33,918 nucleotides of DNA, from positions 1 to 33,918 of the forward strand of contig NZ_LLWQ01000173.1 of the NCBI RefSeq assembly GCF_001447385.1, read 5' to 3'. The position numbers and the translations under genes were made by a program. This document shows positions 14,927 to 23,051 of the stretch, in pieces. The notes below the pieces were generated by a model. The model was not told where the DNA came from, did no database searches, and saw nothing but the letters and a program-made list of their open reading frames with translations. Each line of letters opens with the position of its first letter. Within the stretch, counting starts at the first letter, position 1. The DNA is from Paracoccus sp. MKU1 (lineage in GTDB: Bacteria; Pseudomonadota; Alphaproteobacteria; Rhodobacterales; Rhodobacteraceae).

Positions 14927-17464
14927 ATGAGCGCCCGGACGGCCCTGCGCTTTGCCCGGCGCGAGCTGCGCGGCGGGTTGCGCGGCTTCCGCATCTTCCT
15001 GGCCTGCCTGATCCTGGGCGTCGCGGCCATCGCGGCGGTGGGCATCGTGCGCGCCTCGATCCAGGCGGGGCTGGCCGAACAGGGCGCGATCCTGCTGGGC
15101 GGCGATGCGCAGATGCAGTTCACCTATCGCCATGCGTCCCAGGCCGAGCGCGCCTTCATGGACCGGGTCGCGCTGCGCACCTCCGAGGTGATCGATTTCC
15201 GCTCGATGGCGGTCGCGGGCGAGGGCGACGGGGCCGAGCATGGCCTGACCCAGGTGAAGGCCGTGGACGGTGCCTATCCGCTGGTCGGAACGGTCGAGCT
15301 TGACCCGCCGATGCCGCTCGGACAGGCGCTGGCCGGCAAGGACGGCCTGCCCGGCGCGGTGATGGACCGGGTGCTGGCCGACCGGCTGGGCCTTGGCATC
15401 GGCGACGCGTTCCGGCTGGGCCTGCAATCCTTTCGCCTGGCGGCGGTGCTGGTAAGCGAACCCGACAGCGCCGCCGGGGGCTTCGGCCTTGGCCCTCGCA
15501 CGCTGGTCGCCAGCCCGGCGCTGGCGGATTCCGGGCTGATCGGGCCGGGCACGCTGTTCGACACGCAATACCGACTGCTCTTGCCGCCGGAGGCGGACCT
15601 CGATGCGCTGCGACAAGAGGCGATGGCCGCCTTTCCCGATACCGGCCTGCGCTGGCGCGACAGCCGCCGCGCCGCGCCCGGGATCGAACGCTTCGTGGAC
15701 CGGATCGGGGCCTTCCTGGTGATCGTGGGGCTGGCCGGTCTGGCGGTCGGCGGGGTCGGCGTCTCGGCGGCGGTGCGCGCCTATCTGGCCGGCAAGACGG
15801 CCACCATCGCGACGCTGCGCACCCTTGGGGCCGATCAGCGGGTGGTGTTCCTGACCTATCTGTTCCAGATCGCAGCGCTGACCGCCCTGGGCGTCGGGGC
15901 GGGGCTGATCCTTGGCGCGGCCATCCCCCTGACGCTGGCGCCAATGATCGAGCACCTGCTGCCGGTGCCGGCGGTCTTCGCGCCCTGGCCCGCGCCGCTG
16001 GCCGAGGCGGCCTTCTACGGGGTCGCGACCGCGCTGCTCTTTACGCTCTGGCCGCTGGCGCGCACTGCCCGGATCCGGGCGGCGGCGCTTTACCGCGAAG
16101 CGGCGGGCGCGGCGCCCGGCTGGCCCAGGCCGGTATGGTGGGCGGTGTCGGCGGCGCTATCGGCCGTGCTGATCGGCGGAGCGGCGCTGTTTTCCGGCGT
16201 GCCGCAGCTGGCGCTGGGGGCGGCCTTCGGCATCGTCGCGGCCCTGGGCGTGCTGGTCCTGTCGGCCGTGCTGGTGCGCCGCGCGGCGCGGTTCCTGGCG
16301 CGCCGGCCCGCCCTGCGCGGGCGGCCGACATTACGGCTTGCGCTGTCGGCCATCGGCGGGCCGGGGCAGGAAACCACCTCGGTCATCCTCTCGCTAGGCC
16401 TGGGCTTGGCGGTGCTGGCCAGCGTGGGGCAGATCGAGGCCAACCTGCGCGCCGCCATCGACCGCGACCTGCCCGCGCGCGCGCCGGCCTATTTCTTCCT
16501 CGACATCCAGAACGACCAGATGGCGGCGTTCAACGCCCGGCTGGATGCCGACCCCGGCGTCGAGCGGGTGGAAAGCGCGCCGATGCTGCGCGGCATCCTG
16601 ACCCGCATCAACGGCCGGCCCGCCGCCGAGGTCGCGGGCGATCACTGGGTGCTGCGCGGGGATCGCGGCGTCACCTATTCCGAACAGCCGCCCGAGGGCA
16701 CCACGGTAACCGCCGGCAGATGGTGGCCCGAAGGCTACGAAGGCCCGCCGCAGGTCTCGTTCGGGGCCGAGGAGGCCGCGGAACTGGGGCTGGCGCTTGG
16801 CGACCGGATCACGGTGAACATCCTGGGCCGCGACATCGAGGCCCGGATCACCAGCTTCCGCGCGGTCGATTTCTCGACCGGCGGCCTCGGCTTCGTCATG
16901 TCGATGAACCCGAACGCTTTGCGCGGCGCCCCCCATACCCATATCGCCACGGTCTATGCCGAGGCAGAGGCCGAGGGCCGCATCCTGCGCGACCTGGCGG
17001 GCGCCTTTCCGAACGTGACCGCGATCCGGGTGCGCGACGCGGTGGACCGGGTGACCGATGCGCTCGGCGCCATCGCCTCGGCCGCAGCCTGGGCGGCGGC
17101 GGCGACGCTGCTGACCGGGTTCATGGTGCTGATCGGCGCCGCCGCGGCGGGCGAGCGGGCGCGGGTCTACGAGGCGGCGATCCTGCGCACGCTGGGCGCG
17201 ACGCGGGGGCGCATCCTCGCCTCTTTCGCGCTGCGCTCGGCGCTGATGGGGGCCGCGGCGGGCCTCGTGGCGATCCTTGCCGGCGGGCTCGCAGGCTGGG
17301 CGGTGATCACCCTGGTGATGGAGACACGTTACGTGTTCGAGCCGGTCTCTGCGGTGGCGATCGTGCTGGGCGGCGTGGCTGCGGTCATGCTGGCCGGCAT
17401 CGCCTTTGCGCTGCGCCCACTGTCGGCGCGCCCGGCCCGCGTGCTGCGGGCGCAGGAGGGCTAG
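14927..17464 (+). CDS. ybbP: FtsX-like ABC permease (YbbP type)
   Basis: 845 aa from ATG 14927, typical for YbbP (about 800-850). MSARTALRFARRELRGGLRGFRIFLACLILGVAAIAAVG is the amphipathic start and first membrane helix (about 20-44). A periplasmic MacB-like domain follows to about 260. The first FtsX domain is near 265-390 (FLVIVGLAGLAVGGVGVSAAVRAYLAGKTATIATLRTLGA, with the ATPase-contacting TLRTLGA). More helices lie at 410-490, a second periplasmic domain at about 520-715, and the second FtsX domain at 725-845 (GERARVYEAAILRTLGATRGRI). The paired TLGA(D/T) motifs show two full FtsX units. It should form an exporter with the ATPase encoded just before it. No ribosome site stronger than a weak GGC-rich stretch is seen, and the start could be a few codons off. 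Confidence 0.9.
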   Translation: MSARTALRFARRELRGGLRGFRIFLACLILGVAAIAAVGIVRASIQAGLAEQGAILLGGDAQMQFTYRHASQAERAFMDRVALRTSEVIDFRSMAVAGEGDGAEHGLTQVKAVDGAYPLVGTVELDPPMPLGQALAGKDGLPGAVMDRVLADRLGLGIGDAFRLGLQSFRLAAVLVSEPDSAAGGFGLGPRTLVASPALADSGLIGPGTLFDTQYRLLLPPEADLDALRQEAMAAFPDTGLRWRDSRRAAPGIERFVDRIGAFLVIVGLAGLAVGGVGVSAAVRAYLAGKTATIATLRTLGADQRVVFLTYLFQIAALTALGVGAGLILGAAIPLTLAPMIEHLLPVPAVFAPWPAPLAEAAFYGVATALLFTLWPLARTARIRAAALYREAAGAAPGWPRPVWWAVSAALSAVLIGGAALFSGVPQLALGAAFGIVAALGVLVLSAVLVRRAARFLARRPALRGRPTLRLALSAIGGPGQETTSVILSLGLGLAVLASVGQIEANLRAAIDRDLPARAPAYFFLDIQNDQMAAFNARLDADPGVERVESAPMLRGILTRINGRPAAEVAGDHWVLRGDRGVTYSEQPPEGTTVTAGRWWPEGYEGPPQVSFGAEEAAELGLALGDRITVNILGRDIEARITSFRAVDFSTGGLGFVMSMNPNALRGAPHTHIATVYAEAEAEGRILRDLAGAFPNVTAIRVRDAVDRVTDALGAIASAAAWAAAATLLTGFMVLIGAAAAGERARVYEAAILRTLGATRGRILASFALRSALMGAAAGLVAILAGGLAGWAVITLVMETRYVFEPVSAVAIVLGGVAAVMLAGIAFALRPLSARPARVLRAQEG

Positions 17465-18100
17465 CGGGCAACCCCGGCTTTGGCCGATCAGCCCTGCGCC
17501 CCATCCGCATGGCGACCGGAAGTTGCGTTATCCTTGTCGATCCTGAACGGCAAGAGGCGATAGAGCTCTCATGCCCGCGACGGGACAGATGGGGCGAGCC
17601 CGAGACCTCGGCCAATGCGAGGCGACAAAGCCGCCCGGTATAGAACCGCCCCTATGCCGCGGCATGGGAAAGCGTTCAGGATCGTCGGTCACGGCCGCGC
17701 CCTGGTCGCTCGGCTGGCCGAGGCATTGCGTGTCGTCGCCCGCGGCTGGCAGCCGGAAGGTTATTGGGCGATCCAAGGATGGCGGGCAAGGCATGCATCT
17801 GCGAGTGCTGCTGACACAGGTCCGGCCGCGGAACAGCGGCTGGATGCGAGCGCCGCCATTGCACTTGGCGCGGGCCGCACCGTTTCCGTTCCCGGCCATA
17901 TCACCGTCGCTCCTGCTCACCACCGCAGGACGATTTTGCCCAGACCCGCTCAACACCGGCCTTGAGACTGCCCCCGCGCTTGCCGATCTGTTCCGGGGCG
18001 CAAATCTCGGCAAGCCGCTTGTACGATTGTCAGGTGGCAAGGGACAGCCCGGCAAGACCGGCCCCTGAAACATCGCGCCGCCCGTTGGATGGGCACGCGA
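17465..18100. other. 636-bp stretch without a recognisable gene
   Basis: Open frames of up to 181 codons run on both strands, but none has a ribosome site plus family-like sequence. Translations are Arg/Pro/Gly-rich. A minus-strand segment near 17930-18040 (reading YKRLAEICAPEQIGKRGGSLKAG in pieces) has a more protein-like look and may be a relic, but no family can be named. No inverted repeat or tRNA stood out. Confidence 0.45.
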
Positions 18101-18631
18101 TCAGGCAGGAATATATGTCAGCCTGATCACATTCTCGCCGATCCGGTCGCTTGCGGTCAGGCGCAGCGGCGGCCGGTGGCCGGCGAAGAAGGGCTTGCCG
18201 CCGCCAAGCACGACGGGGTGGAAATACAGCCGGTATACGTCGATCAGTCCTAGCTCGGTCAGGCTTTGCGCCAGTTCCGGCCCGGCGACGTCGATCTCTC
18301 CGTCATGCTGCGCCTTCAGCCCGCGTATCGCCGCCTCGATATCGTCGGAAACAAGCGTGGCATTGGGTCCGACCGATGTCAGCGAGCGCGATACGACCCA
18401 TTTCGGCTGGCGCCGCCAGGCATCGGCGAAGTCGCGTTCCTCCGGGGTCCATTCGGGATGGTCCTGGTCCCAATAGCGCATCAGTTCGTAGATGCGGCGG
18501 CCGTAGAGGCTGCCGGTCAGGCCGCCCACCTGCTGGGTCCAGTGCCGAAACAGCACCGGGTCGGGCGCAAATTGATCGTGATCGACATAGCCGTCCAGCG
18601 ACAGGTTCATTCCGAGGACGAATTTCGCCAT
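18101..18631 (-). CDS. Dihydrofolate reductase-like RibD C-terminal domain protein
   Basis: 176 aa from ATG 18631, set by an AGGAGA ribosome site about 9 bases upstream. MAKFVLGMNLSLDGYV is the first strand of the RibD_C/DHFR fold (the xMSLDGYxA signature). YGRRIYELMRYWDQ is the first helix, PKWVVSRSLTSVGPNATLVSDDIEAAIRGLKAQHDGEIDVAGPELAQSLTELGLIDVYRLYFHPVVLGGGKPFF the NADPH-binding half with GGxxLAxxLxxxGLIDEYRL and the conserved P.xLGxGxPFF. These stand-alone proteins (YwjB/YyaP relatives) are predicted NAD(P)H reductases of unknown substrate, distinct from RibD, which carries a deaminase domain. It is the last of four minus-strand genes with a stress or detoxification flavour. Confidence 0.88.
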   Translation of the reverse strand: MAKFVLGMNLSLDGYVDHDQFAPDPVLFRHWTQQVGGLTGSLYGRRIYELMRYWDQDHPEWTPEERDFADAWRRQPKWVVSRSLTSVGPNATLVSDDIEAAIRGLKAQHDGEIDVAGPELAQSLTELGLIDVYRLYFHPVVLGGGKPFFAGHRPPLRLTASDRIGENVIRLTYIPA

Positions 18632-18689
18632 GCTGCGAGATCTCCTATCGGCTTCAGTTTGGCAGGAATCTACCGGAAGCGCACCCTGC

Positions 18690-19337
18690 TCAGCCATTCG
18701 ATGCCGTGAAAACCGCCAGTTGCGCATCGAAGGCGCGCTGGTAGGCCGGGCGCGCCTTGCCCCGCGCGACATAGGCGGAGAGGTTCGAAAACGCGTCCAC
18801 CATGCCGCTTCCCTCCAGCCGTCGCAGCACCGTCACCATCAGCAGGTCTCCGGCGCTGAACGCACCGTCAAGCCAGTCAGCATCGCCAAGCCGGTTGGAA
18901 AGCTGCTCCAGCCGGCCACGGATGCGTTTCCCCAGGAGGGGAAGGCGCGCCTCATACCAGGGCTTGTCGTGTTCAAGGTAGCGGGCCTGTTCCCACTCGA
19001 CGATGGGCGGCTCGATGGTGTTGAGCGCGGCGAACATCCAAGTCATCGTCCGCGCCCGCGCATTCGCACCCTCGGGCAAGAGGCCCGCATGGGTCTGCGC
19101 AATATGCAGCACGATCGCGCCCGACTCGAAGAGCGCCAGATCACCCTCCTCATAGGTCGGGATCTGCCCGAAAGGGTGAAGCGCCAGATGCGCGGGCCGC
19201 TTCATCTCGTCGAAGGAAACCAGGCGGACCTCGTAAACCTGGCCGACTTCCTCAAGCGCCCAGCGGACGCGCATGTCCCGCGCCAGCCCTCGGCCGCGAT
19301 CCGGGGACTGCGCAAAGGCGGTGATGGTGGGGGTCAT
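18690..19337 (-). CDS. Glutathione S-transferase family protein
   Basis: 215 aa from ATG 19337. The N-terminal thioredoxin-like half (about 1-85) has MRVRWALEEVGQVYEVRLV, then HPFGQIPTYEEGDLALFESGAIVLHIAQ, in which the cis-Pro (QIP) and the following E-S that hold the glutathione gamma-glutamyl part are intact. The all-helical half (about 95-215) contains the N-capping/hydrophobic-staple-like FSAGDLLMVTVLRRL. A catalytic Ser/Tyr near the start is not obvious. Soluble GSTs conjugate or isomerise electrophiles; the substrate is open. A longer frame reaches back to 20228 through the neighbouring gene and is spurious. It reads with the reductase gene downstream (58-bp gap) and the AHSA1 gene upstream. 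Confidence 0.88.
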   Translation of the reverse strand: MTPTITAFAQSPDRGRGLARDMRVRWALEEVGQVYEVRLVSFDEMKRPAHLALHPFGQIPTYEEGDLALFESGAIVLHIAQTHAGLLPEGANARARTMTWMFAALNTIEPPIVEWEQARYLEHDKPWYEARLPLLGKRIRGRLEQLSNRLGDADWLDGAFSAGDLLMVTVLRRLEGSGMVDAFSNLSAYVARGKARPAYQRAFDAQLAVFTASNG

Positions 19338-19405
19338 CGCAAAGCTCCGCGTGATTGCCGGGATGCCGAGGGGCAGGGAAATCCGCCCCCCTCCCCATTC
19401 CGCGC

Positions 19406-19849
19406 CTACTGGTTGATTTCCGGCTCGACGAGCTTCGCGAGCTTGCGCAGCGAGTCCTGCCAGCCGAGATAGCAGGCCTCGGTGGGGATCACATCCGGCA
19501 CGCCCTGCTGCTCGATGGTCACCTCGGTGCCGACGGACACGGGTTTCAGCTCCACCGTGACCGTCATCTCGCCCGGCAGGTTGGGATCGTCGAACCTGTC
19601 GGTATAGACGAGGCGCTTGTCTGGCACGAGTTCCAGGTACTTGCCGCCGAAGGAATGACTGTGGCCGGTGGTGAAGTTGCGAAACGACATCCGGTGATGG
19701 CCCCCCACCTTCGCCTCCAACTCGTGGACGGTGCAGAGAAAGCCGTATGGCGGCAGCCAGCTTGCCACCGCGTCGGGTTCGAGGAAGGCGCGATAGAGCT
19801 TCTCGGGTCTGGCCGCGATGACGCGGTGCAGTCGGATCGTGCTGGGCAT
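19406..19849 (-). CDS. SRPBCC/AHSA1-family protein (second copy type)
   Basis: 147 aa from ATG 19849, fixed by a perfect GGAGG with 5 bases to the ATG; a start nine codons upstream lacks such a site. IRLHRVIAARPEKLYRAFLEPDAVASWLPPYGF is the AHSA1 entry motif, GGHHRMSFRNFTTGHSHSFGGKYLELVPDKRLVYTDRFDD the following strands, and GEMTVTVELKPVSVGTEVTIEQQGVP plus the C-terminal helix WQDSLRKLAKLVEPEI finish the fold. It is only distantly like the AHSA1 protein at 2013-2459 and has no ArsR partner. Such proteins bind hydrophobic ligands; neighbouring GST and reductase genes suggest a role in handling a toxic or modified small molecule, which is inference. Confidence 0.88.
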   Translation of the reverse strand: MPSTIRLHRVIAARPEKLYRAFLEPDAVASWLPPYGFLCTVHELEAKVGGHHRMSFRNFTTGHSHSFGGKYLELVPDKRLVYTDRFDDPNLPGEMTVTVELKPVSVGTEVTIEQQGVPDVIPTEACYLGWQDSLRKLAKLVEPEINQ

Positions 19850-19890
19850 GGGTTCCTCCCTGTGGTTCGGATTCACTGGTGGCAGTCGGT

Positions 19891-21021
19891 TTACCTCGGA
19901 TATTCCATCTGCATGGCCACGACATTGGTGGTGCGCGCGCCATAACGCGCGGTGATCGCGTCAAGCGTCCGGTCAAGGGCCTCGGCGGGCTTGCTGTCGG
20001 GAAGGATCGAGACGCGCCGCTCCTCCGGCCAGGTCGCGCCGGATCGGTCGGGGATGACGCGGATGCCGTTCCGCGTCTCCACCACGCCGGACGACGCATG
20101 ACTCGTCGCATGCGAGCGATAGGTGCGGGACCAAGCATCTGCCACCAGCGCCAGCGAGACCTCGTCCATCCCCGGCGCGAGGCCGATCCCCAGTTCCTCG
20201 CGGTTCCACAAGGCCAGCCGGTTGGCAAGCACCGTGGTTGCGAAGGGGCGGGTCAGCCGAAAGGCGCCGCTCGCATGCCGGGCATCCCACGTCGCGATGC
20301 CCAGGTCGCGGGCGACCGCTTCCGCCTTGGCCCGGTCGGCGATCGCCTCGATCAGCATCAGCATCGTCGGCATCGAGGCGGTGATGCCAGTCGTCGTCAC
20401 CACCCCCTCGTCCGCGACCATCCGCCGATCCGGGACAAGGGCGACGGTCGGGTCGATCTTCCGCATCCGGTCCAGGTAATACCAATGCGTCGTGGCGCGC
20501 TTGCCGTTCAGCAGTCCCGCAGCGGCAACGACCTTGGCGCCGGCGCAGATGCCGATGATCGTCGCGCCCTTCTCGGCCTGATCCCGTAACCAGCCGATCA
20601 CCGCCGGATCGTCGTCGCGGCTCATGGCGGGCACGATCACATAATCCGCGCCCTGGGGATGCGCCGCGTCGAATGCCGCGATGATCATGTCGGGCTGCAC
20701 GGTCAGCGCGGGAAACAGCCGCACCGGCCCCGGCCCGGTTGCAAGCGACACCACCTCGGCGACATCGGCGCGTTTCAGGATGCCGTAGGGCAGCAGGTAA
20801 TCGGTGAGTTCGGTGGCATCGTTGATCCCGACGATGGCGACCAGCGGCCGCGCGCGCTTGGGCGGTTTCAGCATATCGAGCATGGCATCGGTCTCTGCCT
20901 GCGGCACCGGCGGGGCCACGGCGACCGATGCGGGCGGCAGCGTGGCGATCCACGCGCCGACGCCTGCCGCCGAGAGGACGGCCAGCCCCAGAATGGCCCA
21001 GAACATAAACCGAAACCTCAT
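19891..21021 (-). CDS. Membrane-anchored DJ-1/PfpI-family protein with a second partial domain
   Basis: 376 aa. Residues 6-28 form one hydrophobic helix (MFWAILGLAVLSAAGVGAWIATL), a signal anchor or uncleaved signal, placing the rest outside the cytoplasm. Residues 58-245 are a DJ-1/PfpI domain: VAIVGINDATELTDYLLPYGIL, DYVIVPAMSRDD, and the nucleophile elbow GATIIGICAGAKVVAAAGLLNGKRATTHWYY with Cys159 (GICAGA), as in GlxA-type regulators and amidases, but with no AraC domain after it. Residues 285-330 (GMDEVSLALVADAWSRTY...GVVETRNGIRVIPD) resemble the start of another DJ-1 fold. Functions in the family range from glyoxalase to chaperone and protease. An AGGA site precedes ATG 21021. The function here is unknown. 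Confidence 0.82.
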   Translation of the reverse strand: MRFRFMFWAILGLAVLSAAGVGAWIATLPPASVAVAPPVPQAETDAMLDMLKPPKRARPLVAIVGINDATELTDYLLPYGILKRADVAEVVSLATGPGPVRLFPALTVQPDMIIAAFDAAHPQGADYVIVPAMSRDDDPAVIGWLRDQAEKGATIIGICAGAKVVAAAGLLNGKRATTHWYYLDRMRKIDPTVALVPDRRMVADEGVVTTTGITASMPTMLMLIEAIADRAKAEAVARDLGIATWDARHASGAFRLTRPFATTVLANRLALWNREELGIGLAPGMDEVSLALVADAWSRTYRSHATSHASSGVVETRNGIRVIPDRSGATWPEERRVSILPDSKPAEALDRTLDAITARYGARTTNVVAMQMEYPR

Positions 21022-21319
21022 CGTCCTGATCCGCTGTTCTGGGGCCTTATGGCCCAGCGGGAGAGTAGCGCGCCATCATCGGGTGGGTCCAGCCGCCGCC
21101 CTGGCGCAAGATCGCTCATGCCGGTTGCTCCCTTTTGTGCGGTGACCGTCATCCCTTGGCGATAGAGCAAGGATAACAAAGCGAGCGGTTGGCAGGAATG
21201 ACAAAAGACCCGTAATTCCTGCCCATGCTGTATGTCGCTTCCATCCTCGGTCCGGGTTTCGAGCTGCGCGAGCACTCCGGACCGGCATCGGTTTTCCTCG
21301 GCCCCAAGAGCGCATGTTC

Positions 21320-21849
21320 GAGTGGTCAGCGCGCTTTCGCGCAGCTGGTCCCAGCTGCCGCTCAGCCGCGCGAAGCGCCCGGCCATCCCGGCCGGCTTGA
21401 TCGCCGATCTCGCCCTTCAGCCATTGCCGCGCGACCGCGCCGAAGATGGGGCGGCCGACGGCGAAGCCCCTGACTTGGCCGAAGCCGGCGGCCTCGAAGC
21501 GGGCGGCTGGCTTCGCTTGGAGCGCATCCAGGTCCAGAACCACGATGCCAAGGGTGGGCGGTCATGCGCCTCGATGGCGGCGATGGCGTTCGCGGGACCT
21601 CATCGGTTTAAGCCTCCGCCTGTCGGGATGGAGAACTGCCGGATCAGCGTGGCGGTGGTCCTGTCATCGACCAAGCCGAGCTCGGCGATCACGGCGGAGC
21701 GCAGCGCCAGCCCCGCCGAAGGCGATGTTCGTCGGAGACCCGCCGATATACTTCGCAAACGACCCCATATCCTCCAGCCGGCCGCCAACCTGCTGGCCAT
21801 AGAGATCGGCCGACGAACGGCCGATCATGATAACGTCTAGCGTCTTCAT
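21320..21849 (-). pseudogene. iolC: Degraded iolC (5-dehydro-2-deoxygluconokinase) gene
   Basis: From ATG 21849, behind an intact GGGAGGG ribosome site, the minus strand reads MKTLDVIMIGRSSADLYGQQ then VGGRLEDMGSFAKYIGGSPTNIA, an unmistakable IolC (PfkB kinase) start. It loses frame at about 21725, goes on as GLALRSAVIAELG, stops at about 21607, then resumes after a large internal loss as GIVVLDLDALQAKP, VRGFAVGRPIFGAVARQWLKGEIGD and, in yet another frame, MAGRFARLSGSWDQLRESA, the kinase C-terminus. About half of the usual 330 codons are gone, including the PfkB ATP/catalytic region (GxGD). It sits last in the iolD-iolE operon, so the operon once encoded the kinase of the classical pathway. 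Confidence 0.85.
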
Positions 21850-21900
21850 ATCCCTCCCCTCCCCGGCAGGATGCGCGACCCCAAGCCGGGGCCGCGACAG

Positions 21901-23049
21901 TCAGACCGCCACCGGCGTCAGCCAGGGCTGGCCCTCGGCCTCGTGGCTGTCCACGACCGCCTCGACGAAGGCCACGCCTTTCAGCCCGTCATAGGCCAGC
22001 GGCAGGTTCTGTCCCAGCAGGCTGGGCTCGCGTCCCTCTTGCCGGGCACGGATCGCCTCGGCAAAACCGGCATAGAGATTGGCAAAGGCTTCCAGATAGC
22101 CCTCGGGATGGCCGGGGGGCGTGCGGATGCGCAACTTGGCGTCCTCGGACAGATCATCGGCGCCGCGCTTGATGATCTGCACCCGGCCGTCCAGCGGGGT
22201 AAAGACCAGTTCGTTCGGCTGCTCCTGGAACCATTGCAGCGAGCCCTTTTCGCCGAACACCCGCAGCCGCACGCCGTTGGAATTGCCGATGGCCACCTGC
22301 GAGGACCACAAGAGGCCCCGCGCCCCGCCCTGATAGCGCATCATCACATGGGCGTTGTCGTCCAGCGCCCGCCCGCCGACGAAGGTGGCCAGGTCGGCGG
22401 TCAGGCTTTCCAGCGTCAAGCCGGTGACGAAGCCCGCCAGGTGATAGGCATGGGTGCCGATATCGCCGATGGAGCCGCCGCGGCCGTTCTTCTTGGGATC
22501 GGTGCGCCAGGCGGCCTGGGCATTGCCCGACTGCTCGATGGCGGTCGCCATCCATTCCAACGGATATTCGACCTGCACGGTGCGGATCGCGCCCAACTCG
22601 CCACGGGCGACGCGGACGCGGGCCTCGTGCACCATCGGATAGCCGGAATAGGTATAGGTCACGCCGACGAAGCGGCCACTTTCCCGCGCCAGTTTTTCTA
22701 GCGCCACGGCATCCTCCAGCGTCGCGGTCAGGGGCTTTTCGCAGATCACGTCGAAGCCTGCCTCGATCAGCGCCTTGGCGATCGGATAATGGGTGAAGTT
22801 CGGCGTGCAGATCGCCACCGCGTCCACCCGGTCCTCCCGCGCCGTCTCGCCCGCGATCAGTTCCTCATAGGTGCCATAGCTGCGGGCGGGGTCGAGCCCT
22901 TGCGAGATCGCGAAGGCGCGGCCACGCTCGGGATCGACGTCGAAGGCCCCGGCCACCAACTGCCATTGCCCGTCCAGCCGCGAGGCGAGGCGATGGATAT
23001 TGCCGATATAGGCGCCCTGTCCGCCGCCCACCATTCCAAGACGCAACAT
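21901..23049 (-). CDS. Gfo/Idh/MocA-family oxidoreductase
   Basis: 382 aa from ATG 23049. An ATG at 23055 overlaps the previous stop (ATGA), but the GGAGG ribosome site is 7 bases from 23049 and too close to 23055. The N-terminal Rossmann fold opens with MLRLGMVGGGQGAYIGNIHR and contains AICTPNFTHYPIAKALIEAGFDVICEKPLT with the catalytic Lys of EKP (104-106). SIGDIGTHAYHLAGF holds Asp196/His200, completing the family's active-site triad. Members oxidise or reduce a hydroxyl of a sugar or cyclitol with NAD(P). Place in the iolD-iolE operon suggests an inositol stereoisomer, inosose or downstream keto-acid as substrate. It differs clearly from iolG and from the enzyme at 32259-33383, so three such dehydrogenases serve this locus. 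Confidence 0.9.
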   Translation of the reverse strand: MLRLGMVGGGQGAYIGNIHRLASRLDGQWQLVAGAFDVDPERGRAFAISQGLDPARSYGTYEELIAGETAREDRVDAVAICTPNFTHYPIAKALIEAGFDVICEKPLTATLEDAVALEKLARESGRFVGVTYTYSGYPMVHEARVRVARGELGAIRTVQVEYPLEWMATAIEQSGNAQAAWRTDPKKNGRGGSIGDIGTHAYHLAGFVTGLTLESLTADLATFVGGRALDDNAHVMMRYQGGARGLLWSSQVAIGNSNGVRLRVFGEKGSLQWFQEQPNELVFTPLDGRVQIIKRGADDLSEDAKLRIRTPPGHPEGYLEAFANLYAGFAEAIRARQEGREPSLLGQNLPLAYDGLKGVAFVEAVVDSHEAEGQPWLTPVAV

Positions 23050-23051
23050 GG

